From assembly GCA_039707655.1 (NCBI GenBank), contig CM077676.1:426103379-426167378 (forward strand): DNA of 64,000 nucleotides. Direction: 5' to 3'. The stretch is from Elymus sibiricus (taxonomy: Eukaryota; Streptophyta; Magnoliopsida; Poales; Poaceae). Under the pieces are notes generated by a model, which did no database searches, was not told the DNA's origin, and saw only the letters and a program-made list of their open reading frames with translations. Of this stretch, positions 24,101-33,428 are shown one piece after another. The position numbers were made by a program, and so were the translations under genes. Each line of letters starts with the position of its first letter. The stretch's first letter is position 1.

Positions 24101-25440
24101 GCGGGGAAAACACCGGTGTCCGCGTTGCGCTGGCACCCGAGCCGCGGAGGGAGGTGACGGGAGAGGGCAAGGACTTAATGGCGCTGGCGCGGAGCGACGA
24201 GGAAGACGCCAACCAGCGCGGCCACAGTGCCAGTACGGCGGCTACAGCGGCGAGGCTTGGCCGTGTCCGGCGAGGGCGCTGCCGGCGACGGGAGGCTTCC
24301 AGACGAGCCAGGTGGACGGCGGGGAGGATGCTGGCGCTAGAGGACACGGCGAGACGACGAGGGCGCGTAAAGCCAGCGAGGCCCGAGAGAGTTCGGCGCT
24401 CAGAGCGCGAATTCTGCCCTGGCAAACATGTGGTCACCGCGTGTACTGGCGCACGCGGTGTGCTCTGGCCTGCCCTATCATGTCCACGCGGTGGTCCTTC
24501 CATCCAGGGGTCTCCCTGTGCAACTGGTTTGACAAGAGACGACCTGGACAGCTGGCTAGCTTCCAGACAAGTTTCTGGATAGAAACTTGAGCAACAAGCT
24601 GAGGTAAAAATGTTAGGTAAATGAGAGAGGGAGTTTGTCACACTGATTTGTGGTAGGAAGGTGCCCATGCTGGAGAAAATTCAGAACAAATGGGCCATTT
24701 TTGGATGTAGTTGCTTCACAACTTCCTCTCTGGTCCAGAAACTTGTAGAAGATGTTGCACTCACATGGATGGGCTCCTTGGGGTGAAATTGGGTACTTGG
24801 GGGTTATTTGGTGGTGGCAAGATGCTATAAAAATTTCATACCATTTGGACAAGTATAAATGGTACTTCCTTCACAATACTTCTCACTAGACAGAAACTTG
24901 GGGGAATTTTATAGAGAAAATGGCTAAATGAAATGGGCCAAAATTTGGTGGAGTGTGTTAATATGGGTAGGAGAATGTTCTGGATTAATTTCAGAATTTT
25001 TGGAGCAATATAAAATATAGTTGCTTCACAAACTGAAATTATGACCAGAAACAAAGATTGGATGGTGTACTCACCATAAGAATGGAATCTTCAATATTTT
25101 CACATATCCAAGGTTCACATGGTCCAAAGAATTTTTGAGAATTTTCTTTGAATTTTGGGGAAGACAGAAATGTGGGTTGTGAAGCAACCTAGAGCATAAA
25201 GGGCTATTCTTTTAATAGAAAAAGGAATATTAAATTGGAATAAAGGTTGGAATTGGCAAGAATGGAAATGACATGACTTGGAGAAAAATTTAGGGAGCTT
25301 GAGTCACTTGGGAAAGGAAAGTAAAAATATTCCCAAGTTTTAAGTCCATAGAGCCATTCAAAATAAAATCCAAACCAAATTCCAAATAAAAATTCAAAGG
25401 GGTTTTAAAAGGAAAAGTTGGGAAAAACCAGGGTGTCACA
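24101..25440 (-). repeat. LTR H, proximal (U3) piece, minus strand
   Basis: The reverse complement begins TGTGACACCCTGG at 25440 and follows element A's U3: GTTGTGAAGCAAC boxes, the TTTCTGTC...TGAAGGAAGTACC block and the CACCGCGTGCGCC block. With the pieces at 19920 and 11385 it makes an ordinary LTR. There is no polypurine tract before 25440, so it is the 5' LTR of a minus-strand element, or a solo LTR, inserted into the Gypsy integrase. Confidence 0.78.
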
Positions 25441-26352
25441 GTCATCGACATTGAATGTTTTGGCGCGGACCTCACGGCTCTGATAACGCCTTGCCTGCTG
25501 CTGGTAGAAAGTAAAACGTGCCCGAGCTACATCGCGTTCCTCCTCAAGGGCGTCCAGGTCATCCTGCCTATGGAGCTCGGCCTCCCGTTCTTCATACATG
25601 CGCACCCGAGTTGCATCATGGATGAGATCACTTGGGATAATGGCCTCGGCGCTATAGACCATAAAGAAAGGAGTGTAGCCCGTGGATCGATTTGGCGTGG
25701 TGTGCAATCCCCAGAGTACAGAATCGAGTTCTTCCACCCATTTACAGTCAGACTCTTTCAAAGAGCGAACTAGCCTTGGCTTAATGCCGCTCATAATGAG
25801 GCCATTGGCTCGTTCAACCTGTCCGTTGGATTGGGGGTGACATACCGAAGCGTAATCAAGTTTAATGCCCATTTTCGCACACCGGGCCTTAACTTCCTCG
25901 GCGGTGAAATTAGACCCATTGTCTGTAATAATATTGTGGTGAGCACCATAATAGTGTACTATGCCGGATATAAAATCCAGTACTGGCCCCACTTTGGCTG
26001 AGGTTACTGGTTTGGCCTCGATCCATTTTGTGAACTTATCTACCATAACGAGTAGATACTTCATTTTATGAGTTCCCCCTCTAAGTGGGCCGACCATGTC
26101 AAGCCCCTAGACCACAAAGGGCCAGGTGATCAGAATAGTCCGAAGAGCCGTGGCGGGCATGTGGCTTTGATTTGCAAAGACTTGACACCCAACGCATTTT
26201 TGGACTAGTGCCTTTGTGTCGCCCGCGCCGTGGGCTAGTAAAATCCGGCCCGAAAAGCCTTGCTTACCAAGATCCGAGGTGTGGTGTGATGGCCGCTCAT
26301 GCCGGAGTGAATTTCTGAAAGGAGCTGTTTGCCTTCCTCCTCGGATATACAT
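25441..26352 (-). pseudogene. Ty3/Gypsy integrase remnant
   Basis: The minus strand encodes the N-terminal zinc-binding region (HH then KCVGCQVF) and the catalytic core. In the 230-codon frame starting at 26097 the triad is D20 (VDKFTKW), D59 (TDNGSNF) and E95 (GQVERANG), the exact D,D-35-E spacing. An in-frame TAG (26107-26109), where Trp is expected in the WPFVVWGLDMVG context, splits it from the zinc region. The C-terminus runs straight into LTR H, so the rest of the element was displaced by that insertion. Upstream sequence to about 26490 is frame-shifted. The enzyme normally joins retroelement cDNA to chromosomes; this copy is dead. Confidence 0.88.
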
Positions 26353-26489
26353 CGTTAGAGTACTCCCGTGACTTTTTTCTTATATAATTCGTCGTCATGG
26401 ACCTGATAAGCCTTGGATCTTCGAATGATCCTCCGTGCATCAGTTTGGTCCCGGGCACCCCCATATCCGCTCCATATTTGGGCTCGATA

Positions 26490-26640
26490 TGAGGGATGCC
26501 GGTCAACCCGGGCATTTGAGGCCCGTTTGAGGCGCCCGTCCGGGTCGAATTTTCATGACCGGTCAGTGACCGAGCCGTCCGTCCAGACGTTTGAGGTGGG
26601 TTTGGGGCGCCCGGCTATAGATGCTCTAACCTACATAAGA
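26490..26640. other. Possible DNA-transposon end fragment
   Basis: CG-rich GGGCATTTGAGGCCCG and TTTGAGGTGGGTTTGGGGCGC boxes end in ATAGATGCTCTA, a grass DNA-transposon-like terminus (TAGAGCATCTAT on the other strand). No matching partner end was found. Between here and 26862 I see nothing else. Confidence 0.35.
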
Positions 26641-28055
26641 AAAGAAGTATCAACGCTCACACAGGAGCTATAGTTCAAATGCCAGGTACCCACACAGGGG
26701 GCAAACAGAAACTAGACAACCACACATGCATATATCTCCATGCATATAGTAGTACTAGTATATATGGATGTCGAGTTAGTTAATGAACTCGAGGAGCATG
26801 CATGCATGAATGCAAGAAATATGCATGTGCATGTACGTAGCGCACGTAGGCTTCTTGTGGATTTAGGCCGCGCTTGGAAGATCGTTTATATTTTCCACCC
26901 GTATAACTTTACAGGGGTATTTTCCTGTGCGCAACTGATATACCAGTGTAAAGAAAAGACAGCCGTATTGCTGTTTGAATAGCAACCAAGCGAAACAAAA
27001 ACATGAGATGCCATTGGTGCTGCTCCTCAGCCGATGCCGCGGCACAGAGGAGATTGAGCCACCGCATGCAGGATGCAAGCGGAGACGACGAGGCTCCGAT
27101 CGAGAAGCTTTCCAGGAGGTGTGGCCGCACCGAATCTGGAAGAGGGAAGAGAGGAGAGAGTGCAGGAGCATCGAATCGTTGGGAGGAGATTAGGTGGCGG
27201 CTGCAGATCGTGGAGAGGGAGGAGAGGAGAAGGTGCAGCGGCGCTGGATCAGAGAGAGAGAGAGAGAGCGGGGAGAGAAGATGGTGCGGCCGCGGTCGCC
27301 GCCGCCGCCTTGCTTTGTCCGATTCTGGCGGCGCGTGCCCTGTCCTGGAAAACCGGCGTATACTACGGGGGAAAACGACGCCCAATGGCCGGTATTAGAT
27401 ACCGGCCTGTTACACGTGTAATCCAGAAAACCGATGTAAGGCATCTCCAACGGCAACCCGTAAATTTCCTCCCGCATCTGTCTACGGACAGGTGGACCAG
27501 TCCGCGAACACGGATGCAGGAGGATGCCGTCTAACCGTAGCCGTATACTTTTCAAACCCCTTTTCAATAAACCGGATGAAATTCGTGCAAAAAAGTCCGG
27601 ATTTCATATAAACACGTGCTGATTTCATATAAACATGATGGATTTCATTACATTTACATCAAAGTGGTGCTAGTCCGGCTCTAATAGTACCTAATCTAAA
27701 TGGTCGCCGCCGCTCGTTCCCCGTGTCCGGCCATGAACCTAGAGAACCGAAGCTTCGCCTTTTCCAGTTCCGCCTTCGTAATCTCCTTCTCCGGAGACCT
27801 GGCAAGCGCAGATGTCCGCCTCCACGTCGCCGCCAAGCGACTAATCGGCCGTCGATGTTGAGCCCACCAAGCTTGGCATCAACGGGAGGGGAGGAGTGGT
27901 GGCCTTCCTGGAACCCGAGCGGCGGCGACCCCCAGTGCACTACTCTTCCTTGCTGCCACCGGCGCCCGCGGACGTGCCGGCTTCATGGTCGTGGCGGCCT
28001 CGCCCGCCTCGTTGCACTCCTTGGACGCGCCCGCCACCTCCACCACCCGTTGCCG

Positions 28056-28475
28056 CTAGGCGGAGCGGTAGGACTGGAGCAGCGCCTCCTGCTCCGCCAG
28101 GTCCGCGTCCGGCGCCACCGCCCTGCCGGTGTCGAGCTGCTTCTCCGCCTGCAGGTGCTCCCGGAGGGCGTGGTGGTTGTAGGCGGCGTCCGCCTGCGCC
28201 TCCCGGAACTGTTCCTGCCGCTCCTCCCGCACTATGTCCATGTATTGGGCACGGGCCTCGCCGATGGTCAAGGTGCAATGCACGGGCAAGGGTGGCGCGG
28301 AGGATGAGAGCGGCGCCGGCTCGTCGTCGGCAGCATCCTCCATTGAGACGTCGTCGTCCTCCGGCTGCCTGCCGGCCAGCCAGCCGCCAGCAATGGCGGC
28401 CATCTCCTTCTTCTGGTCCGTTGTCAGCCCGTCCCAGAGAGCTTTGGCATGGGAGGTATCCATGGCGGGAGTCAT
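28056..28475 (-). CDS. Unrecognised 139-codon ORF in element K
   Basis: Minus-strand frame starting MTPAMDTSHAK in a good initiation context, ending TAG at 28056. Beyond the stop the same frame stays open another 58 codons to 27879, so the TAG may be a nonsense mutation. The N-terminal part has an acidic SMEDAADDEPA patch. The middle is charged and helix-prone (VREERQEQFREAQAD), as in the coiled regions of transposon accessory proteins. I see no DDE catalytic motif or Myb repeat. It could be a captured gene piece or the element's own ORF1. High GC makes chance frames possible; confidence is low. Confidence 0.35.
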   Translation of the reverse strand: MTPAMDTSHAKALWDGLTTDQKKEMAAIAGGWLAGRQPEDDDVSMEDAADDEPAPLSSSAPPLPVHCTLTIGEARAQYMDIVREERQEQFREAQADAAYNHHALREHLQAEKQLDTGRAVAPDADLAEQEALLQSYRSA

Positions 28476-28800
28476 GCGGAGAGGGATCGGAGGTGGATGA
28501 CAGCGGCTATGGCCGGGGTACTGGCTTTTATAGCAATGGAGGGCGGCAGATGGACGGACGGGTGGCGCCGGAGAAGACGCCTCGGCAACCGCGTGCCATC
28601 AATGCAGGCGGCAGAAGGACGGACGGGAGGCCGTGGTGTCGTTTGAACGCGCGGCAGTCGCCTGCACCGGGAAGCGGCGCGGGCGGCGCTCTCTCGACTG
28701 GCGAGCCGCTTCAATGCCGATGCGAGTGAGCGGTCGCGCCCGCTCTGGCCGAGCATGAATGCGGGCGCTGACGCTCTAGAGTGGCGCTGACCGAAAACGC

Positions 28801-28818
28801 GGGGGGGGGGGGGGGGGG
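28801..28818 (+). repeat. 18-base poly-G run
   Basis: Uninterrupted G18 inside element K. It is a likely sequencing and replication slippage point. Confidence 0.95.
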
Positions 28819-29110
28819 AAGTGTTTTTGGTGGGCCAGGGCGGTCAGAAGAGGGCTTGGGATCGGTCTGGACTCCTGCAAAACTCCCCCACATTTGTCTC
28901 CGTTTTGCGAGAGAAATGCGGTCGGCGTTGGATGGCTCACGCGGTCCGGACGGATGCGGGCGGTTGCGGGTCAGCCTAGGAGATGCCCTAACTATTACAA
29001 CGCGAAAACAACAATCCAAGCACCATTTCGAAGCTCACCTGAATTTTTTACGGAGGGGTATGTTTTTCGGGTGTAATAGGCTGGAATACGACATTCCAAG
29101 CACGGCCTTA

Positions 29111-29525
29111 AGGTTCATTTGTATCCGGGCAGGATCTCTATGTAAGGGGGCTCCACTTTTCATGTGCAGTTAATAAGTTACTCCCTCCGTCTCATCTACT
29201 ACCCCTATAAAAACACAAAAGGGCAGAACCAAATCATCATTTGAACCGTCTAATCATAGAATCTAATGGTCAAAAATCTTCTAATGTGAGCGCTAACGAC
29301 GTTCAGCGCGCTAACGAAACACAAATCCCACCTGATCCCAAAATAAGCCCCGTACCGCTTCGCTCAGCCCCTCCGCACCCCTGTAATCGCACTCTGCACA
29401 CGGATGTGGGAGGTTGCACGCACGCACCAGAGACCGGACGGCGGAGGCCGCACCCAACGCACCCGACGGGGAGGCCGGATGGCGGAGGCCGCACGCACCC
29501 CAGGCCGAACGACGACGGTGGAAGC
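29111..29525. other. GC-rich repeat tract left of solo LTR
   Basis: Contains a lone CTCCCTCCGT box (29183), as at Stowaway ends but without a partner. It is followed by GGCGGAGGCCGCACGCACC-like boxes (29440, 29484). The tract resumes after the solo LTR (30070-30150), so it was one GC-rich repeat block. It may be the 5' untranslated region of the gene remnant to the right; I cannot show that. Confidence 0.5.
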
Positions 29526-30069
29526 TGTTGGTATTGATCTAAAGGCCCAATGGGCCAAAACGATAAAACATAAATGAAGTTACGTTAAGGGGAGGTGTTC
29601 ACGAACCAACGTTCGTACCCCCTCGATCCCAACTAACGTGCCCTGATCGGGGGCGACCCAAACCAACGTGGTTTAGGTCCCCTGATCGCCAGTGCCACAT
29701 ATAAAGAGGGGGGCAGCTGGCCACGCACGAGATGACCTGTTCATGTGCGTTTACTCTGCCCTTCAAAATCCCAAAACCCTAATCCGATCTGGGGGAGCGC
29801 TGTGCAACGGGAAGACCTTGTCCTACCTCTGCTCCGGTGCTAGGGCAGTGCCGCTGGCGCCTGGAGGGACGCCGCTACCTGCAGCGAGCATCTACACCGA
29901 GCCTGCATCAAGCTTGCATCAAGCAGGCACGGGACTTCGCATCGCCTACACCAATGGCTGCTTCCATTGGTAGTAAGATCCTAATCCATCTCTGTTCATA
30001 TGCAATTATGTGATCTAATGACTAAGCTTGCGATCCAATCATGTCGATCCTACTGGATTAAATCTAACA
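29526..30069 (+). mobile_element. Solo LTR L (544 bp)
   Basis: Starts TGTTGGTATTGATC and ends AAATCTAACA, flanked by perfect GAAGC duplications (29521-29525 and 30070-30074). It has a TATA-like CATATAAAGAG at about 29698. No internal domain remains, as expected after LTR-LTR recombination. TGTTG...CAACA-type ends suggest a Copia or small TRIM-like family; that is inference. Confidence 0.88.
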
Positions 30070-30074
30070 GAAGC

Positions 30075-31214
30075 CACACGCACCCGAGGCCGGACGTCGA
30101 CGACGGAGGCCGCACGCACCCGACGGCGACGTCGGAGGTCGATTTGGATTATCCGCTGGTATTCAAGTTATCCTTCCTTACAATATTCATTTGCAAATTT
30201 CTGACTTTTAGGTATGTGCAAGCAAACCAGGAGGTGTTTGCACATCCTGCAATTTGATGCAAACTTCTTCCCTGCTAATGTTCCGATGCAATCGATCTAC
30301 AGTTCCTGGTTATGCATAGATCTATTTGTATTGTATAATGTATAATTTGCATTGGAACTTTTCCTTGGTGGGCTAACACCGGCATAGAAATTTCTGCCCT
30401 CTTATGCATCAGATGTTTGTAATGTGTCCCCCGCAAAAAAAGATGTTTGTATTGTAGGATTTGAATCGAACTGTGAATTCTTGAGACAATTAGGTTGCCT
30501 GATGCACCTCTTCTATATACTCCTGGACATGTATGCTTAAACTATAAATAATATGGTTAATCTTCAATTGATGTGCTACTCCAGTAGATCACTGCCATTT
30601 TCATAAATTTATTTATTAATTTGCATAGGGTATTCAAACTCCAAAGTCTCAACCAATTTCTTACGTGATCTGATTGGATAGTGTGGTCCATTTTTATAGT
30701 TGGCTTTGGCTGCTCTGTACAAGTCTGGTGATGCACTCAATGTCCTTGATTTTGAAAGGTCGTAATCTTATCTGTGCTTATTATGACTTTAATTTGTTGG
30801 AACTTTGCGTTTCATGATGCTACTATTTTATCTTACATTTACTGATGTTGATCTTACTAATTTCGTTGATTGTTCACATATACTTGGAAAGTGTTTTTAC
30901 AAGGCAACATTTTGTTTGTCTGGTGGAACAATTCATTAAGATAATCAGTACAATCAATCACCTAGTAAGAACGTTTACCTGGCTTGGCACAAATACAGTT
31001 TATAACATAATCATGTAAACTCCCACCAATAATTGTTCTTTAGCTATGTGTTTCATTTCACCAGTCTACATGAACACAATGTGTTAACAAAAAAGGATTA
31101 ACCAAGGTGGTGCTTGGTTGAACATATGCCACTGGTTAGGAGGGTATTTAAGCAATTATGCCCTTATCAGTACCTTTGACATTGCCTCTATTATTTTTAT
31201 ATGTATATATGCAG
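30075..31214. other. AT-rich, apparently non-repetitive sequence
   Basis: Apart from the end of the GC-rich tract (to about 30150) I see no repeat match within the window and no long frame. An AG|GTATGT-like acceptor context occurs at 30210. It reads like intron or intergenic DNA before the exon-like block at 31215. Confidence 0.35.
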
Positions 31215-33191
31215 GTTAACCAGCTTCAACTACCTGGTATGGAAGAAGTGAGGCATGCTAATCACAAGTTGAAGCATTGTTTGGATCCAAGCTCTCATGA
31301 TGAGTAAGCTCTGTCAACTCCACAAGATTGCATGCCCTCCATGATCATTACCCTTATGCACTCATGCTTGCTATGTAAAAACTTCTGCAGGCACAAGAAG
31401 TACCACCTCTTTTACAGTATTGATAAAAACCAATTTTACTACAGTGTCATCATCATCACTCGAAGAAAAGCACCCGGTCTGATTATTTCCATGTTACTTT
31501 GTTAGAGCTCACTGTTGATGGTTGGTTGGAACTGCGACTGGGCGATTGAGGCCAGTGAATTGGATTCCATAGTTGAGGGAATAGACGGTAACATGTCATT
31601 TTTTTCCTGCATGAAGGTGAACTGATTCGGCTCTCCAAAAGCAAGATCATTCTGTTTATAACCAAATTGTTAAATTCGTAGATTAGGCTCAGGTCCTACC
31701 AATTCATCTGAAAGAACCAATGACCCAGATCCTATGTACCATTAGTTCCAAACATGACTGATTACACTGATTAATAGATTGACATTTTTTTGTTACCCTG
31801 AAGAGTAAGGCATGGCCCTACTATAAATTTTTATTATGCCAAGAAAACAAAAGGGTTACAAAGAAAGACAAAAAAAAGAAAAAGAAAAGAAGACAAACAA
31901 AAGGAAGGACATGAATAATAGAATCTACATAGGGTGATTGAGTTAGCAGTAAAATACATCTCCACTGTGATGATGTCATCAATTTACAAAGTGTGCAACC
32001 TGCCCTGCTGATGTCTGGGATTTTGTATGGTACTATGTTTACTGTCTGCCTTGGTCATGAGGCAGGGAAGGTAAGTAGGGGCTAACCTGCAGGGAATTAT
32101 TTTAAAATAGAAATGCATATATTGTGGATTAATGACTAAACATGTTGGCACACACATCCCTAAAAATACAGTAAAGCCCTCGGTCTTGAGAGTTAAGAAT
32201 TATTCTTGTGTTGCTCTGCAAACGAATGTCATATCTGAATGCTTGCTTAATTTAGGTGTATATGTAAGAGCTCAAACTGATCCATACTCTTTCTAAGATC
32301 AGATTTGGGCATATAAATTGCTCTCAATTATATATAAAATGATAAATGGATGTACTGTGGTAGCCTATGTTCAGGTTTAGGGTACAAATTATACCAAACG
32401 ATGTGATCCCTCCTATTTTGTCATGTTTAGTAGTAATCTTTCGAAACCTTATATTTGCTACTGTATATGTAATTCTGGTGCTATTTTTTTTCATAAAGGA
32501 AGGGTGTATGTAATTTTGGTGTTATTGTTTTCATTTCTTGAGGTCATGAGAAAATTTGGAACATTACATTGTAATAATGGAATCATTCGGACATCATGCT
32601 ATAGATGAGCCAATTTTTTTGGTGAAAGTACTTCGTGTGTTATGTGATTGTCAATCAATAATTACATCTTATTTATGATATCAACTAGGAAGGAAATGCA
32701 TGATTCTTCAACCTGCTATGATCTTTTATGGTTATAGTGATAACAAGCGATTTACTGCTTCAATATTAAACTAATGTAATTCTTCAGAACTTCTGAACTG
32801 ACATTATCCCCTCTATACAAAATATACAAGTTGTTGGATTGAAAAGCATAGCATTAGTTAGTGCTATGCATTTTGTTTTATTTATTTTTCACTTTGAAAT
32901 ATTTTCACTCTGCAAAACTATTAATCCATTCCTCGGTTTATATATCCTCTAACAGATTCATTATTTTTCTTTTGCAGCTGCAGCAGAATATTGACCAACC
33001 AGAGTGTATGCACTCCTAATGCTCTCTCTTATAACAGTGAAGTCCTAATGAGTACCGGATGGTTTTATGTTATGCAGGTCTTATTACCAACAAGCGCTTA
33101 TGCACCATGAAACATGTCAGCGCCTTCGTCGATACCTTAGTCAGTTGGGTGTGCCGAAGGCAAAGCCGCCATCAGCGTCCATGCCACGGAC
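31215..33191 (+). pseudogene. Exon-like remnants of an unidentified plant gene
   Basis: Four short blocks follow good acceptor sites and most precede donor sites: 31215-31303 (GCAG before, GTAAGC after; reads VNQLQLPGMEEVRHANHK), a block from 31391 (HKKYHLFYSIDKN, 3' end unclear), 32978-33003 (LQQNIDQPE, then GTGTAT) and 33078-33191 (SYYQQALMHHETCQRLRRYL, then GTGAGC). The last two join in phase and give a polar, helix-like peptide. The first two also join in phase, but the second pair does not obviously follow the first. I do not recognise the protein. It may be a decayed or captured gene fragment; splice prediction or transcripts would decide. Confidence 0.4.
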
Positions 33192-33306
33192 GGTGAGCGA
33201 CCAACCAAGAGAAGGTTGCATGCAAGAGTAGTCCAATTGATTCTAGCATTAGAAACAAATGCATATGATGTTGCACTATAGGTTAGAAGATTTTGGTAAA
33301 AATATA

Positions 33307-33387
33307 GCCCCTCTGTAAACAAATATAAGATGTTTTAGGTCACCAAAGTAGTGACCTAAAACGTCTTATATTAGTTCATAGAGGGAG
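33307..33387. mobile_element. Stowaway (Tc1/Mariner) MITE, 81 bp
   Basis: CCCCTCTGTAAACAAATATAAGA on the left pairs with the reverse complement of TCTTATATTAGTTCATAGAGGGAG on the right. The whole element folds into one hairpin around TTTTAGGTCAC. TA dinucleotides flank it (33305-33306 and 33388-33389), the Stowaway target duplication. Confidence 0.88.
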
Positions 33388-33428
33388 TACATGTTACTTT
33401 CAGAAAATATGTAAATAGACCTGCTATG

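Larger units (their letters stand above)
27440..28988. mobile_element. Inner PIF/Harbinger-type element K (about 1.55 kb)
   Basis: Left end GGCATCTCCAACGG and right end, reversed, GGGCATCTCCTAGG are flanked by TAA at 27437-27439 and 28989-28991. It lies wholly inside J. It carries one minus-strand frame (28056-28475) and no recognisable transposase. Confidence 0.72.
26866..29107. mobile_element. PIF/Harbinger-type element J (2,242 bp), outer
   Basis: Termini GGCCGCGCTTGGAA (left) and, reversed, GGCCGTGCTTGGAA (right) are flanked by TTA at 26863-26865 and 29108-29110. A GGCC..G.TTGG terminus with TTA duplication is the PIF/Harbinger signature. After removing the nested element K, only about 690 bases remain, with no transposase, so it is non-autonomous. 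Its left part is GC-rich and gives overlapping chance frames on both strands. Confidence 0.8.

Noticed and set aside
27003..27534. Overlapping frames of 75-153 codons on both strands
   Set aside because: GC-rich, (AG)n-containing interior of Harbinger element J; all frames are open by composition and none shows a domain.
27723..28729. Long plus-strand frames of 194 and 277 codons in element K
   Set aside because: Pro/Arg-rich translations antisense to a more protein-like minus-strand frame; typical shadow frames of GC-rich DNA.
29183..29215. Stowaway-like end CTCCCTCCGTCTCATC
   Set aside because: No complementary right end or TA-flanked partner could be found nearby, so an element cannot be delimited.
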